From the NCBI GenBank assembly GCA_050740975.1, contig JBOIEE010000272.1:1-7425 (forward strand): a stretch of DNA of 7,425 bases, in the 5' to 3' direction. Both the position numbers and the translations under genes were made by a program. The DNA is from JBOHHR01 sp050740975. GTDB lineage: Bacteria > Pseudomonadota > Gammaproteobacteria > JBOHHR01. Position 1 is the stretch's first letter. Every line of letters starts with the position of its first letter. The notes below the pieces were generated by a model. The model searched no databases, had not been told where the DNA came from, and worked only from the letters and a program-made list of their open reading frames with translations. Shown here piece after piece: positions 1 through 6,362 of this stretch.

Positions 1-254
1 ACACCGATAACCTCATGCACAACCTCAAGGTGGAACGCTTCTACAAACCGCAGATGATCAACGGCAGGATGGCCTCGGCCGACGGCCCCATCAAGACCTT
101 TCCCTTGCGCGGCATCAAGGATTCACCGCCGTATCTGCACGATGGGCGGCTGCTGACCCTGGAGGATACCGTGGAATTCTTCAATCTGGTGCTCGGGCTT
201 AGTCTTAGCGATGAAGAGCGGAAGGACCTCGTGGCCTTTATGCTGCAGCTTTGA
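1..254 (+). CDS. Cytochrome c / di-haem cytochrome c peroxidase-like protein, C-terminal fragment
   Basis: This is the 3' end of a gene that begins before the window; the frame is open from base 3 to the TGA at 252-254, giving about 83 residues. The segment SPPYLHDGRLLTLEDTVEFF, followed by a helix ending in DEERKDLVAFMLQL, is the typical C-terminal part of the second haem domain in MauG/cytochrome c peroxidase-type di-haem proteins and related cytochromes: an LRG(I)-(D/N)SPPY-(L/F)HDG motif, then LEDTVEFF. No CXXCH haem-binding motif lies in the visible part; those would be upstream. Such proteins are normally periplasmic electron-transfer enzymes that reduce peroxide or oxidise a partner. 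The gene is followed by a 124-bp gap and is probably not functionally tied to the sugar genes. The cytochrome family is fairly secure; the exact substrate cannot be judged from the tail. Confidence 0.8.
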   Translation, partial: TDNLMHNLKVERFYKPQMINGRMASADGPIKTFPLRGIKDSPPYLHDGRLLTLEDTVEFFNLVLGLSLSDEERKDLVAFMLQL

Positions 255-305
255 CAAGCGATGTGGATCCGCTCGCCGCCCCTCACAACCTCACTGGCGT
301 CGAAT

Positions 306-348
306 CGGCTGGGGAGAGGTAGGTGCGTGGTGGGCTCCCAGCGAGCCG
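306..348 (+). other. Imperfect stem-loop between the cytochrome gene and the micro-ORF
   Basis: CGGCT at 306-310 pairs with AGCCG at 344-348, and GGGA at 312-315 pairs with TCCC at 336-339, with unpaired bases between the two helices. No run of T follows, so it is not a convincing intrinsic terminator. It ends 15 bases before the A/G-rich ribosome binding site of the micro-ORF, so it could be part of its 5' leader. This is inference from complementarity only. Confidence 0.25.
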
Positions 349-362
349 ACTTGTCGGAGATT

Positions 363-372
363 AAAGAGGAGG
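363..372 (+). promoter_or_regulatory. Very strong Shine-Dalgarno site of the micro-ORF
   Basis: AAAGAGGAGG contains a full AGGAGG core at 367-372, six bases before the ATG at 379. It is the best ribosome binding site in the window. It serves the 16-codon ORF directly and, because no such site precedes the ATG at 434, probably the long downstream gene by coupling. Confidence 0.75.
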
Positions 373-378
373 TTTGAG

Positions 379-429
379 ATGAAACGGTTATTAGTTCCAG
401 TGGTAATTGCGTTCGTTTTGATCGGTTAG
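379..429 (+). CDS. 16-residue hydrophobic leader/micropeptide upstream of the HAD-ATPase gene
   Basis: The frame reads MKRLLVPVVIAFVLIG then TAG (427-429): two positive residues followed by an unbroken hydrophobic stretch, the shape of a signal peptide or a single membrane helix. An ideal Shine-Dalgarno site lies six bases upstream, which makes translation likely. The stop falls four bases before the ATG of the 581-residue gene, whose own upstream bases (GATCGGTTAGCGCA) contain no ribosome binding site. The simplest reading is therefore translational coupling, with ribosomes ending here restarting at 434. An alternative is a relic of a lipoprotein gene: VLIG is what precedes the lipobox cysteine, and the stop occurs exactly where that cysteine would be. 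It has no recognised family and is too short for homology; its status as a real product is uncertain. Confidence 0.5.
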   Translation: MKRLLVPVVIAFVLIG

Positions 430-433
430 CGCA

Positions 434-2179
434 ATGCGATATCTCGGCTTAGCGTGTGACTACGACGGGACTCTAGCTGTAGATGCTCAGACCGATACAA
501 AGACGATAGGCGCCTTACAGCGCCTCGTCGCGTCAGGGAGGAAATTACTTCTCGTCACTGGCCGAGAGCTTGGGGATCTCGTAGCCGTGTTCCCACACAT
601 GGATCTGTTTCATCGGGTGATCGCCGAGAATGGCGCCTTGCTTTTTGATCCTTCCGCTCGTGAGGAGACGATGCTCGCGAGCCCACCGCCAAGAGAGTTT
701 ATAGAAGCGTTGCGCGAGCGACATGTCACCCCATTAGCCGTCGGACGCGTCATCGTTGCGACCTGGCAACCGCACGAGCCCACGGTGCTTGAAGCGATCC
801 GCGATCTCGGCCTGGAGCTGCAAGTGATCTTTAACAAAGGAGCGGTGATGATACTGCCTTCGGGCGTGAACAAGGCCACCGGCCTTGCCGCTGCGCTTAG
901 TGACCTTAAGCTTTCAGCGCACAACGTGGTCGGTATAGGGGATGCCGAAAACGACCATGCCTTTCTGCAACTCTGTGAGTGCTCGGCGGCAGTTGCAAAC
1001 GCTTTACCCGCGGTCATCGACCACGCGGATATCGTGACCCGCGCCGGTCACGGCGCGGGCGTGCGTGAGCTGATCGATGAACTGTTGGAGGACGATCTGC
1101 GAAGCGTCGGGAACAAGCTCACGCGCCACCATCTTCTCATCGGGTCGCGCCCGGACGGCGAGGAGGTTCGCATCCCCCCCTACGGCGTGAACCTGCTCGT
1201 GGCCGGATCTTCGGGCGGAGGAAAATCCACGCTCGCGACCGGTTTACTGGAACGCTTTGCCGAAAGTGACTATCAGTTTTGTGTCATCGATCCTGAGGGC
1301 GACTACGAGCAGGTGGAGAATGCTATCACGCTAGGGGATACCCAACATGCACCGAGCATCGATGAAGTGCTGCGGGTATTGGATGATCCGGCAAGCAACG
1401 TAGCAGTTAATCTGCTGGGATTGCCGTTGGAAGAGCGGCCACGGTTTTTCGGTGCGCTGAGCTCACGTCTGCAGGAGCTGAGGGCCCGCACGGGACGGCC
1501 GCATTGGATCGTGCTGGACGAGACCCACCACTTGTTGTCGGCGGGTTGGGAGCCGGCCGAGATCACGCTGGCTCAGAGCTTCACCAGCATGGTGTTCATC
1601 ACGGTCCATCCTAAATCGGTGGCGCTTGCGGTGTTGGGATCGGTGGATATCGTCATCGCATTGGGCGGGAATCCGGCCGAGGTGCTGGACGAGTTTGTGC
1701 ACAGAGTGGGCGAACGCCTGCCCACGACCCAGTCTTTAGAGCTCAAGTCTGGTGAGGGGCTGCTGTGGGCACGGTATGCGGGCGAGGCTCCGTTTCGCTT
1801 ACGTCCGGAGGTGAGCCGCAGCGAACGCAGTCGCCATCGGCGCAAGTATGCGGAAGGCGATCTAGGGCCGGAGCGAAGTTTCTACTTTCGAGGCGCTAAA
1901 GGAGAGCTGAACCTTCGCGCCCAGAATCTCATTCTCTTTAACCAAGTTGCCGAAGGGGTGGATGACGCTACTTGGGTCTATCACTTGCGCAACGGCGACT
2001 ATTCGCGCTGGTTCCAAGAAGTGATCAAAAACCAAGACCTCGCAGCCGAAGCCCTGCGCATCGAGCAATGGTTGGAGCTGTCCCCCGTTGAGAGTCGAGC
2101 ACACATCAAGCACGCCATCGAGCAACATTACACGTTGCCGAGCTCTGCCGGCACAACAAGCTCGGATAGCGCTGCCTGA
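434..2179 (+). CDS. HAD-superfamily (type IIB-like) phosphatase fused to a HerA/VirB4-like P-loop ATPase
   Basis: A 581-residue, apparently cytoplasmic protein with three parts. Residues 1-~222 form a HAD phosphatase: motif I CDYDGTLA with D9 (nucleophile) and D11; motif II VTGR with T42; a small cap at roughly 85-140; motif III lysine K147; motif IV GIGDAENDHAF with D170 and D174. This set is typical of Cof/sucrose-phosphate phosphatase/phosphoglycolate phosphatase relatives. Residues ~230-460 form a P-loop NTPase: Walker A GSSGGGKST (258-266, K264), a DPEGDYE motif (286-292) as in HerA/VirB4/DUF87 proteins, and Walker B WIVLDETHHL (358-367, D362/E363). Residues ~480-570 are a helical C-terminal domain with ATWVYHLRNGDYSRWFQEVI (512-531), whose function I do not know. 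No signal peptide or membrane segment is seen. Neighbours suggest a sugar-phosphate substrate, which is inference. The ATG lacks a Shine-Dalgarno site and is probably coupled to the ORF ending at 429. Confidence 0.88.
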   Translation: MRYLGLACDYDGTLAVDAQTDTKTIGALQRLVASGRKLLLVTGRELGDLVAVFPHMDLFHRVIAENGALLFDPSAREETMLASPPPREFIEALRERHVTPLAVGRVIVATWQPHEPTVLEAIRDLGLELQVIFNKGAVMILPSGVNKATGLAAALSDLKLSAHNVVGIGDAENDHAFLQLCECSAAVANALPAVIDHADIVTRAGHGAGVRELIDELLEDDLRSVGNKLTRHHLLIGSRPDGEEVRIPPYGVNLLVAGSSGGGKSTLATGLLERFAESDYQFCVIDPEGDYEQVENAITLGDTQHAPSIDEVLRVLDDPASNVAVNLLGLPLEERPRFFGALSSRLQELRARTGRPHWIVLDETHHLLSAGWEPAEITLAQSFTSMVFITVHPKSVALAVLGSVDIVIALGGNPAEVLDEFVHRVGERLPTTQSLELKSGEGLLWARYAGEAPFRLRPEVSRSERSRHRRKYAEGDLGPERSFYFRGAKGELNLRAQNLILFNQVAEGVDDATWVYHLRNGDYSRWFQEVIKNQDLAAEALRIEQWLELSPVESRAHIKHAIEQHYTLPSSAGTTSSDSAA

Positions 2180-2245
2180 TCTGAGTGGCGTTCCCTGCGG
2201 CCTGTGAACCATGGCGTGAATCAAGCCGACGATTGACGTGCCCGG

Positions 2246-3292
2246 CTAAGCCGCCGACCGTTTGCGAAGGCCGGTATCAATGATAGCAAGGTAGGCGGCG
2301 AGATAATCGCGGGCCATTCGAGAAGCGCAAAAACGCTCTTCGAACGTCTCCCGGCAACGGCGGCGGCTCACGGTATCGAGCCTTGCGACGGCCGCCACCG
2401 CTTGGTTCAGGTCATCAACGACGAAACCGGTCTCGCCATCGCGCACGATCTCGCTCACGGAGCCACGCCGGTAAGCGATGACCGGCGTACCGCAGGCCAT
2501 CGCCTCAATCATAACCAGCCCGAAAGGCTCTGGCCAGTCAATGGGGAACAACAAGGCATGAGCATTACCAAGGAACTCGTTCTTGTCTTTTTCGCCTATC
2601 TCGCCAATAAAATTCACCAGCGGATGGGAAAACAATGGCTGGATCCGCGCTTTGAAATAGGCTTCGTCCGCCTTGTCCACTTTGGCCGCAATACGGAGCT
2701 CCATGCCAACGCGTTGCGCGATCAGTATAGCCCTATCGACGCGCTTCTCCGGAGAGATGCGCCCTAGGAAAGCCAAGTATTTGCCGGACTCGGGATATAT
2801 ACGGTAGAGATCCTCGGGCAGTCCGTGATAGACGGTCGCTTGCCAGTTCGCGAACGGCAGGGGTGTGCGCTGATGATCAGAGATAGAGACGACGGGCATG
2901 TCGTTGAACTCCTGATAAACGGGAACCAGATCCGGCAGATCGAGGCGACCATGCAGCGTGGTGACGTTCGGGATCTTTAACAGCCGCGTGAGCGGGAAAT
3001 GCAGATAATCGATGTGGAAATGCACCAGGTCGAATCTGTCCGCCTCGCGCGCCACCCGATCCAGAAGCAGCATGTGATGGGCCAGGGCGTCACGGCAATC
3101 GCTTAGGCGCAGCGCCCGGCTAGAGACCGGCTGCAGACGTGCCCGGCTCCGCGAGTCACCGCTCGCAAACAGGGTGACATCGTGGCCTTGCCGGACCAAG
3201 GCATCGGTCAGATACGCGACGACGCGCTCGGTGCCTCCGTAGAGCTGTGGCGGCACGCTCTCATAGAGAGGCGCGACTTGAGCTATTTTCAT
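2246..3292 (-). CDS. Glycosyltransferase family 4 (GT-B fold)
   Basis: A 348-residue cytoplasmic glycosyltransferase of the GT4 family, normally transferring a sugar from a nucleotide-sugar donor with retention of configuration. The N-terminal Rossmann domain begins KIAQVAPLYE and has the acceptor-side loop YGGTERVV (residues 18-25). The donor-binding C-terminal domain carries FLGRISPEKRVD (175-186; R178 and K183 are the usual phosphate-binding pair) and the EX7E motif EPFGLVMIE (255-263, E255 and E263), followed by ACGTPVIAYRRGSVSEIV. The length is normal and no part is missing. The ATG at 3292 is supported by a good ribosome binding site. It points toward the HAD-ATPase gene, their stops being 66 bp apart with no clear terminator. 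The acceptor is unknown; an alpha-glucan, glucosylglycerate-type solute or surface polysaccharide are all possible. Family assignment is secure. Confidence 0.93.
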   Translation of the reverse strand: MKIAQVAPLYESVPPQLYGGTERVVAYLTDALVRQGHDVTLFASGDSRSRARLQPVSSRALRLSDCRDALAHHMLLLDRVAREADRFDLVHFHIDYLHFPLTRLLKIPNVTTLHGRLDLPDLVPVYQEFNDMPVVSISDHQRTPLPFANWQATVYHGLPEDLYRIYPESGKYLAFLGRISPEKRVDRAILIAQRVGMELRIAAKVDKADEAYFKARIQPLFSHPLVNFIGEIGEKDKNEFLGNAHALLFPIDWPEPFGLVMIEAMACGTPVIAYRRGSVSEIVRDGETGFVVDDLNQAVAAVARLDTVSRRRCRETFEERFCASRMARDYLAAYLAIIDTGLRKRSAA

Positions 3293-3513
3293 GGTTCCTC
3301 CCTAAGGGGGACCGCATCGTTACGTCCCCACGGCAGTGGCGTAATAGAAAGTGATCGCCACCGTCCGCCGGGACCCTTTGCCGGACGTCCACAAGGAGCC
3401 ACCCCAAACCCGACGCCGTGGCTGCGGCGATCATCCGTCTCAAGCAGTTCTCTAAGCGCCATTTCGAAAGCAAATGCCTGCCCTCGATATTCCGTAAGCA
3501 AACGGGCATGCAA
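3289..3513 (-). CDS. Uncertain small ORF overlapping the start of the GT4 gene
   Basis: From a TTG at 3513 the frame gives 74 residues and ends in TGA at 3291-3289, overlapping the glycosyltransferase start as ATGA, an arrangement typical of translationally coupled genes. The first ~30 residues (HARLLTEYRGQAFAFEMALR, then ELLETDD) look like a real amphipathic helical protein, and the same frame is open back to about 3570 without a good start. The second half is glycine-, proline- and arginine-rich and does not look coding. There is no strong Shine-Dalgarno site before the TTG. It could be a short real leader gene, the remnant of a longer one, or chance. I recognise no family. Confidence 0.25.
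   Translation of the reverse strand: MHARLLTEYRGQAFAFEMALRELLETDDRRSHGVGFGVAPCGRPAKGPGGRWRSLSITPLPWGRNDAVPLREEP
3296..3302 (-). promoter_or_regulatory. Ribosome binding site of the GT4 gene
   Basis: Read on the minus strand this is GGGAGGA, with ACC between it and the ATG at 3292-3290. It fixes the start of the glycosyltransferase at the position where the conserved KIAQVAPLYE strand begins. Confidence 0.7.
3336..3361. repeat. Inverted repeat GTGGCG...CGCCAC upstream of the GT4 gene
   Basis: GTGGCG at 3336-3341 and CGCCAC at 3356-3361 are perfect 6-bp arms around an AT-richer 14-base spacer. The centre-to-centre distance is two helical turns, which suits a dimeric regulator. It lies 44 bp upstream of the glycosyltransferase ATG. 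It is only a candidate operator; arms this short also arise by chance. Confidence 0.25.
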
Positions 3514-3605
3514 TGTGCCAACTTTAGAGAAAATGGCCGCATGTAGGAAGCCACTAATCCTTAAGGATAATGTTCAGGCAGAGTGAGTGAGGCACCAGAA
3601 TCCTC

Positions 3606-3716
3606 TTGCAACTTTTACCAACCTTCCTTGTAAGTTTTACCGCAGCGCTCGTGGTCCTCCCTCCGGTCGTCCTCGCGCCCGGGGTCTTGCTTATGGTACT
3701 TCGGATCTTCGTTTGA
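3606..3716 (+). CDS. Possible 36-residue single-helix membrane peptide
   Basis: From a TTG at 3606 to TGA at 3714-3716 the frame encodes a strongly hydrophobic peptide whose core reads FTAALVVLPPVVLAPGVLLM (residues 12-31 of 36), enough to cross a membrane once. The start is weak: there is no ATG and only a GAGG about 14 bases upstream. The complementary strand over the same bases gives a highly charged frame, as expected from codon symmetry, so one of the two is a shadow. I recognise neither. It may be a small membrane protein, a decayed one, or chance. Confidence 0.2.
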   Translation: MQLLPTFLVSFTAALVVLPPVVLAPGVLLMVLRIFV

Positions 3717-4002
3717 TTCGAGGGCCTCGGGGGCTCGCGAAAGCACTGCCGCGGCGTTCCTCGCACGCCTGTCCCAGCAACAAGTGATCAAGCTATATTT
3801 ATTATGTTGGCGTTGGTGCTGACTGGTCATCGGGCTGAGCCGGATCTCCCGAGGGATCTACTGGCCGGGTGGTCGGCGGGGCTGGTGTGAGCTCTGCTCT
3901 ACTGGCTCGTGGCCCGCGTCCTGCAGCACCGGGGGTGCGGTCGAGATACCGCCTGCCGAGGCCATAACCTCGCGCCCCGCAGGGAGCCGGCAATAAAGTA
4001 AT

Positions 4003-4061
4003 CCCCTCGCCCTCCGGGAGAGGGGTGAGGGCATCCCACCTCTCCGCAAACCGAGAGAGGG
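4003..4061. repeat. REP-like intergenic element: two adjacent GC-rich hairpins
   Basis: The first hairpin pairs CCCTCGCCCT (4004-4013) with GGGGTGAGGG (4022-4031), allowing two G-T pairs. The second pairs CCTCTC (4039-4044) with GAGAGG (4055-4060). The CCCTCACCC / CTCTCCC flavour with a short central loop is familiar from dispersed intergenic repeats of pseudomonadotes. Repetition elsewhere in the genome cannot be seen from this window, so the REP label is inference. Confidence 0.5.
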
Positions 4062-4066
4062 TTTTT
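4039..4066 (+). terminator. Terminator-like hairpin with T5 tract upstream of the debranching-enzyme gene
   Basis: A 6-bp stem (CCTCTC 4039-4044 with GAGAGG 4055-4060, 10-base loop) is followed by GTTTTT (4061-4066), the shape of a rho-independent terminator on the plus strand. No gene reads into it from the left, and the debranching-enzyme ATG is only 34 bases further on. It is therefore either a terminator for an undetected short transcript, an attenuator in the leader of the next gene, or just part of the REP-like element. Confidence 0.4.
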
Positions 4067-4071
4067 AGTTA

Positions 4072-4085
4072 CCGGGCGCGCCCGG
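4072..4085. repeat. Perfect 14-bp palindrome CCGGGCGCGCCCGG
   Basis: This is identical to its reverse complement and lies 14 bp before the ATG at 4100, directly upstream of the weak ribosome binding site GAAGAG (4092-4097). It could be an operator or a helix that hinders initiation. GC-only palindromes also occur by chance in such DNA. Confidence 0.35.
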
Positions 4086-4099
4086 CACGGTGAAGAGTA

Positions 4100-6262
4100 A
4101 TGCAAGACCTGATACAGGCCGAAAACAATTGGTACGTGCTCGCGACGTCTGCGCGCGCCGATGATCGTGCGCGAGTCCTCAAGCATGGCGAAACCTTCGG
4201 ACTTTTTGAGCGATGCGGTGATATCCAAGCACTCGGCCTTGGCGAGCAGGGGCTTTATCACGAAGGTACGCGCTTTCTGTCAGTGGTGGAGCTGAGGATT
4301 AACGGGGCCCGCCCACTCCTGCTCAACTCCGCAGTTACGGAGGACAGCAGGCTCTTGATGGTGGACCTCACTACGCCGGATCTTTACCAAGACACCCAAC
4401 TCAGCATCCTCAAGGACACCCTCCACATCTTCCGCGCCAAGCTGTTGTGGGAGGGGGCACAATACGAACGCATACGCTTGGTGAATTACAGCGTTCACCC
4501 GATGAATCTTCGGATAAGCGTCTTGTTCGAGGCGGATTACGCGGATATCTTCGAGGTTCGGGGCGTGCGTCGTGCCGTCCGAGGGAACTGTCTCCCTGCA
4601 CGGCGCCTCGGCCGCGAGCTGATCCTTGCATACCAGGGCCTCGACCGCGTTTCGCGTCGCACCCGTGTCATCGCGAGTGTAGACCCCGACCCGGGCCCCG
4701 GCACCCGGCTCTGTTTTTCGCTCGTGCTCAACCCTCGGGATGAACATGAGCTTTCTTTAACTGCGGTCTGTGAAATCGGCGAGCGAGTCCCGAGCATCGC
4801 AAGTTACGAGCGGATGTTGGACCGATGGAACGTCGCAACGACAGCGAATACCGAGGCCATCGCCACTGTTCTTACGTCGAACGAGCCGTTGAACCACTGG
4901 TTAAACCGCTCCTCCGCGGATCTACACATGCTCACGACCGACACCCGGTACGGGCCTTACCCGCACGCGGGCGTACCGTGGTTCAGCACGGAGTTCGGGC
5001 GCGACGGGATCATTACCGCATTACAGTATCTTTGGATGCAGCCCGAGCTTGCCCGCGGGGTCTTGGGTTATCTCGCGGCCGCGCAAGCCGATGCCGAGGC
5101 GCCTGCGCAAGACGCCGAGCCGGGGAAGATCCTGCATGAAGCCCGGCGTGGCGAGATGGCTGTGCTCGACGAAATCCCGTTTCGGCGCTATTACGGCAGC
5201 GTGGATGCAACGCCTTTGTTCATCATCCTGACCGAGGCCTATTTCGAGCGCATCGGCGATCGGAGCTTCGTAGAGAGTATCTGGGCTAATGTCGAGCGCG
5301 CGCTTCATTGGATCGACCGCTATGGCGATATGGACCGCGACGGCTTCGTGGAGTACGCGCGCGAAAGCGTGAATGGTCTCGTGCATCAGGGCTGGAAGGA
5401 CTCCGCGGACGCAGTGTTCCATGAGAACGGGCAGCCAGCGCAGCCGCCGATCGCCTTGTGCGAGGTACAAGGGTATGTGTTCGCGGCAAAGCAGGCGGCC
5501 GCCAAGCTCGCTGCATGCTTAGGGGAGCATCATCGTGCGCACGAGCTTACCGAGCAAGCCGAGCAGTTAAAGAGGCGCTTCAACGAGGCCTTCTGGTGTG
5601 AAGACATCAATACCTTCGCCTTGGCGTTGGACGGGGAGAAACGGCCCTGCCGCGTGCCGGCATCCAACGCGGGGCATGCGCTGTTCACGGGCATCGTACG
5701 CAACGAGTACGCGCAGCGCGTGGCAGAGACCCTGTTCTCTGAAGACTCGTTCAGCGGTTGGGGTGTGCGCACCCTCGCTCAGAGCGCGGCGCGCTTTAAT
5801 CCAATGTCCTATCATAACGGCTCGGTATGGCCGCATGATAACGGCATCATCGCCATGGGCCTTGCACGCTACGGCTTCAAGGACAAGGCGCTTGAGATCT
5901 TCACCAGGCTGTTCCAAGCGAGTAGCACCATGGATCTGTATCGTTTGCCCGAGCTGTTCTGCGGCTTTCCTCGTCGCCCCGGGCAAGGACCCACGCAGTA
6001 CCCGGTGGCGTGTTCTCCCCAAGCGTGGGCGAGCGGGACCCCGTTCCATCTCCTGCAGGCGTTACTGGGATTGACGTTCCATGCGCAGAAGCCCCAACTG
6101 CATGTCTGCCGTCCGTTGCTGCCCGATTATTTGGATTGGCTGGAGATCAGAAACCTAAGGGTCGGAAATGGCGTTCTTGATCTCGCTTTTCGCCGGCAAA
6201 AGTGCAACGTGGCAGTCAACGTATTGCGCAAAGAAGGCGACGCGGAAGTGGCCGTCGTGTAG
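4100..6262 (+). CDS. Amylo-alpha-1,6-glucosidase / glycogen debranching enzyme-like glycoside hydrolase
   Basis: A 720-residue cytoplasmic protein of the bacterial amylo-alpha-1,6-glucosidase family, expected to hydrolyse alpha-1,6-linked glucose in glycogen or related alpha-glucans. Residues ~15-235 are the N-terminal beta-sandwich domain (GDE_N_bis type), with the characteristic VLKHGETFGLFERCGDIQAL (27-46) and GLGEQGLYHEGTRFLSVVEL (46-65). Residues ~260-700 form the (alpha/alpha)6 barrel, with PWFSTEFGRDGIIT (293-306), HQGWKDSADAVF (429-440), SYHNGSVWPHDNGIIAMGLA (570-589) and LPELFCG (616-622). By analogy with related clan members, D434 and E618 are candidate catalytic acid and base, which I infer. 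Length and motifs are complete. The ATG at 4100 has only a modest Shine-Dalgarno (GAAGAG), but homologous sequence (NNWYVLATSARADD) begins immediately after it. True debranching activity versus another alpha-glucosidase specificity is unproven. It stands alone, 377 bp ahead of the otsA remnant. Confidence 0.9.
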   Translation: MQDLIQAENNWYVLATSARADDRARVLKHGETFGLFERCGDIQALGLGEQGLYHEGTRFLSVVELRINGARPLLLNSAVTEDSRLLMVDLTTPDLYQDTQLSILKDTLHIFRAKLLWEGAQYERIRLVNYSVHPMNLRISVLFEADYADIFEVRGVRRAVRGNCLPARRLGRELILAYQGLDRVSRRTRVIASVDPDPGPGTRLCFSLVLNPRDEHELSLTAVCEIGERVPSIASYERMLDRWNVATTANTEAIATVLTSNEPLNHWLNRSSADLHMLTTDTRYGPYPHAGVPWFSTEFGRDGIITALQYLWMQPELARGVLGYLAAAQADAEAPAQDAEPGKILHEARRGEMAVLDEIPFRRYYGSVDATPLFIILTEAYFERIGDRSFVESIWANVERALHWIDRYGDMDRDGFVEYARESVNGLVHQGWKDSADAVFHENGQPAQPPIALCEVQGYVFAAKQAAAKLAACLGEHHRAHELTEQAEQLKRRFNEAFWCEDINTFALALDGEKRPCRVPASNAGHALFTGIVRNEYAQRVAETLFSEDSFSGWGVRTLAQSAARFNPMSYHNGSVWPHDNGIIAMGLARYGFKDKALEIFTRLFQASSTMDLYRLPELFCGFPRRPGQGPTQYPVACSPQAWASGTPFHLLQALLGLTFHAQKPQLHVCRPLLPDYLDWLEIRNLRVGNGVLDLAFRRQKCNVAVNVLRKEGDAEVAVV

Positions 6263-6362
6263 GGTCCGCTGTCAGTGCGCCCGCGGGCTGTGGTAAGATC
6301 TTTCCTGGCTTTCACCATCGGTAAACCTTTCCGATCGACAGGAAAAAATTACCATCGCGATA

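Larger units (their letters stand above)
3293..4099. other. 807-bp gap without a confident gene between divergent GT4 and debranching-enzyme genes
   Basis: Every frame here is short and none matches a protein family I know. The left part (3293-3590) can carry the promoter and leader of the minus-strand glycosyltransferase. The middle (3600-4000) has two short plus-strand hydrophobic frames (3606-3716 and 3803-3889; the latter is followed by more apparently hydrophobic sequence after its stop), consistent with decayed small membrane-protein genes. The right end holds hairpins and a palindrome, described separately, ahead of the debranching-enzyme gene. I could not find a convincing -35/-10 pair; TATATT at 3794-3799 is isolated. 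Confidence 0.6.

Noticed and set aside
211..429. A 72-residue plus-strand frame running from inside the cytochrome gene to the TAG at 427-429
   Set aside because: Its first part overlaps the cytochrome coding region in another frame and is unlike a protein; the Shine-Dalgarno at 363-372 points to the in-frame ATG at 379 instead.
610..2224. Minus-strand frames of 79-135 residues across the HAD-ATPase gene and its 3' end
   Set aside because: They are shadows of a frame carrying all HAD and P-loop motifs, and show no recognisable domains.
2180..2245. A bidirectional terminator between the convergent HAD-ATPase and GT4 genes
   Set aside because: Only a 5-bp complementarity (AGCCG 2224-2228, CGGCT 2243-2247) with a 14-base loop and no T-tract on either strand.
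2402..2767. A 121-residue plus-strand frame opposite the GT4 gene
   Set aside because: The opposite strand encodes the conserved EX7E and donor-binding motifs at this place; this frame has no recognisable features.
3802..4049. Two minus-strand frames of 63 residues, Pro/Arg-rich
   Set aside because: Low-complexity composition from GC-rich non-coding DNA, overlapping the hairpin element; no good start site.
5598..6074. A 158-residue plus-strand frame and several minus-strand frames of 149-160 residues in 4280-6049
   Set aside because: They lie wholly within the debranching-enzyme gene, whose family motifs run through the same bases; their compositions (Arg/Ser/Pro- or Ala-rich) are those of shadow frames.
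6301..6345. Nested inverted repeat (TTTCCTG/CAGGAAA around ATCGG/CCGAT) as a terminator of the debranching-enzyme gene
   Set aside because: The stems are short with wide gaps, and the following run is A, not T, on the plus strand; it may fold but does not look like an intrinsic terminator.
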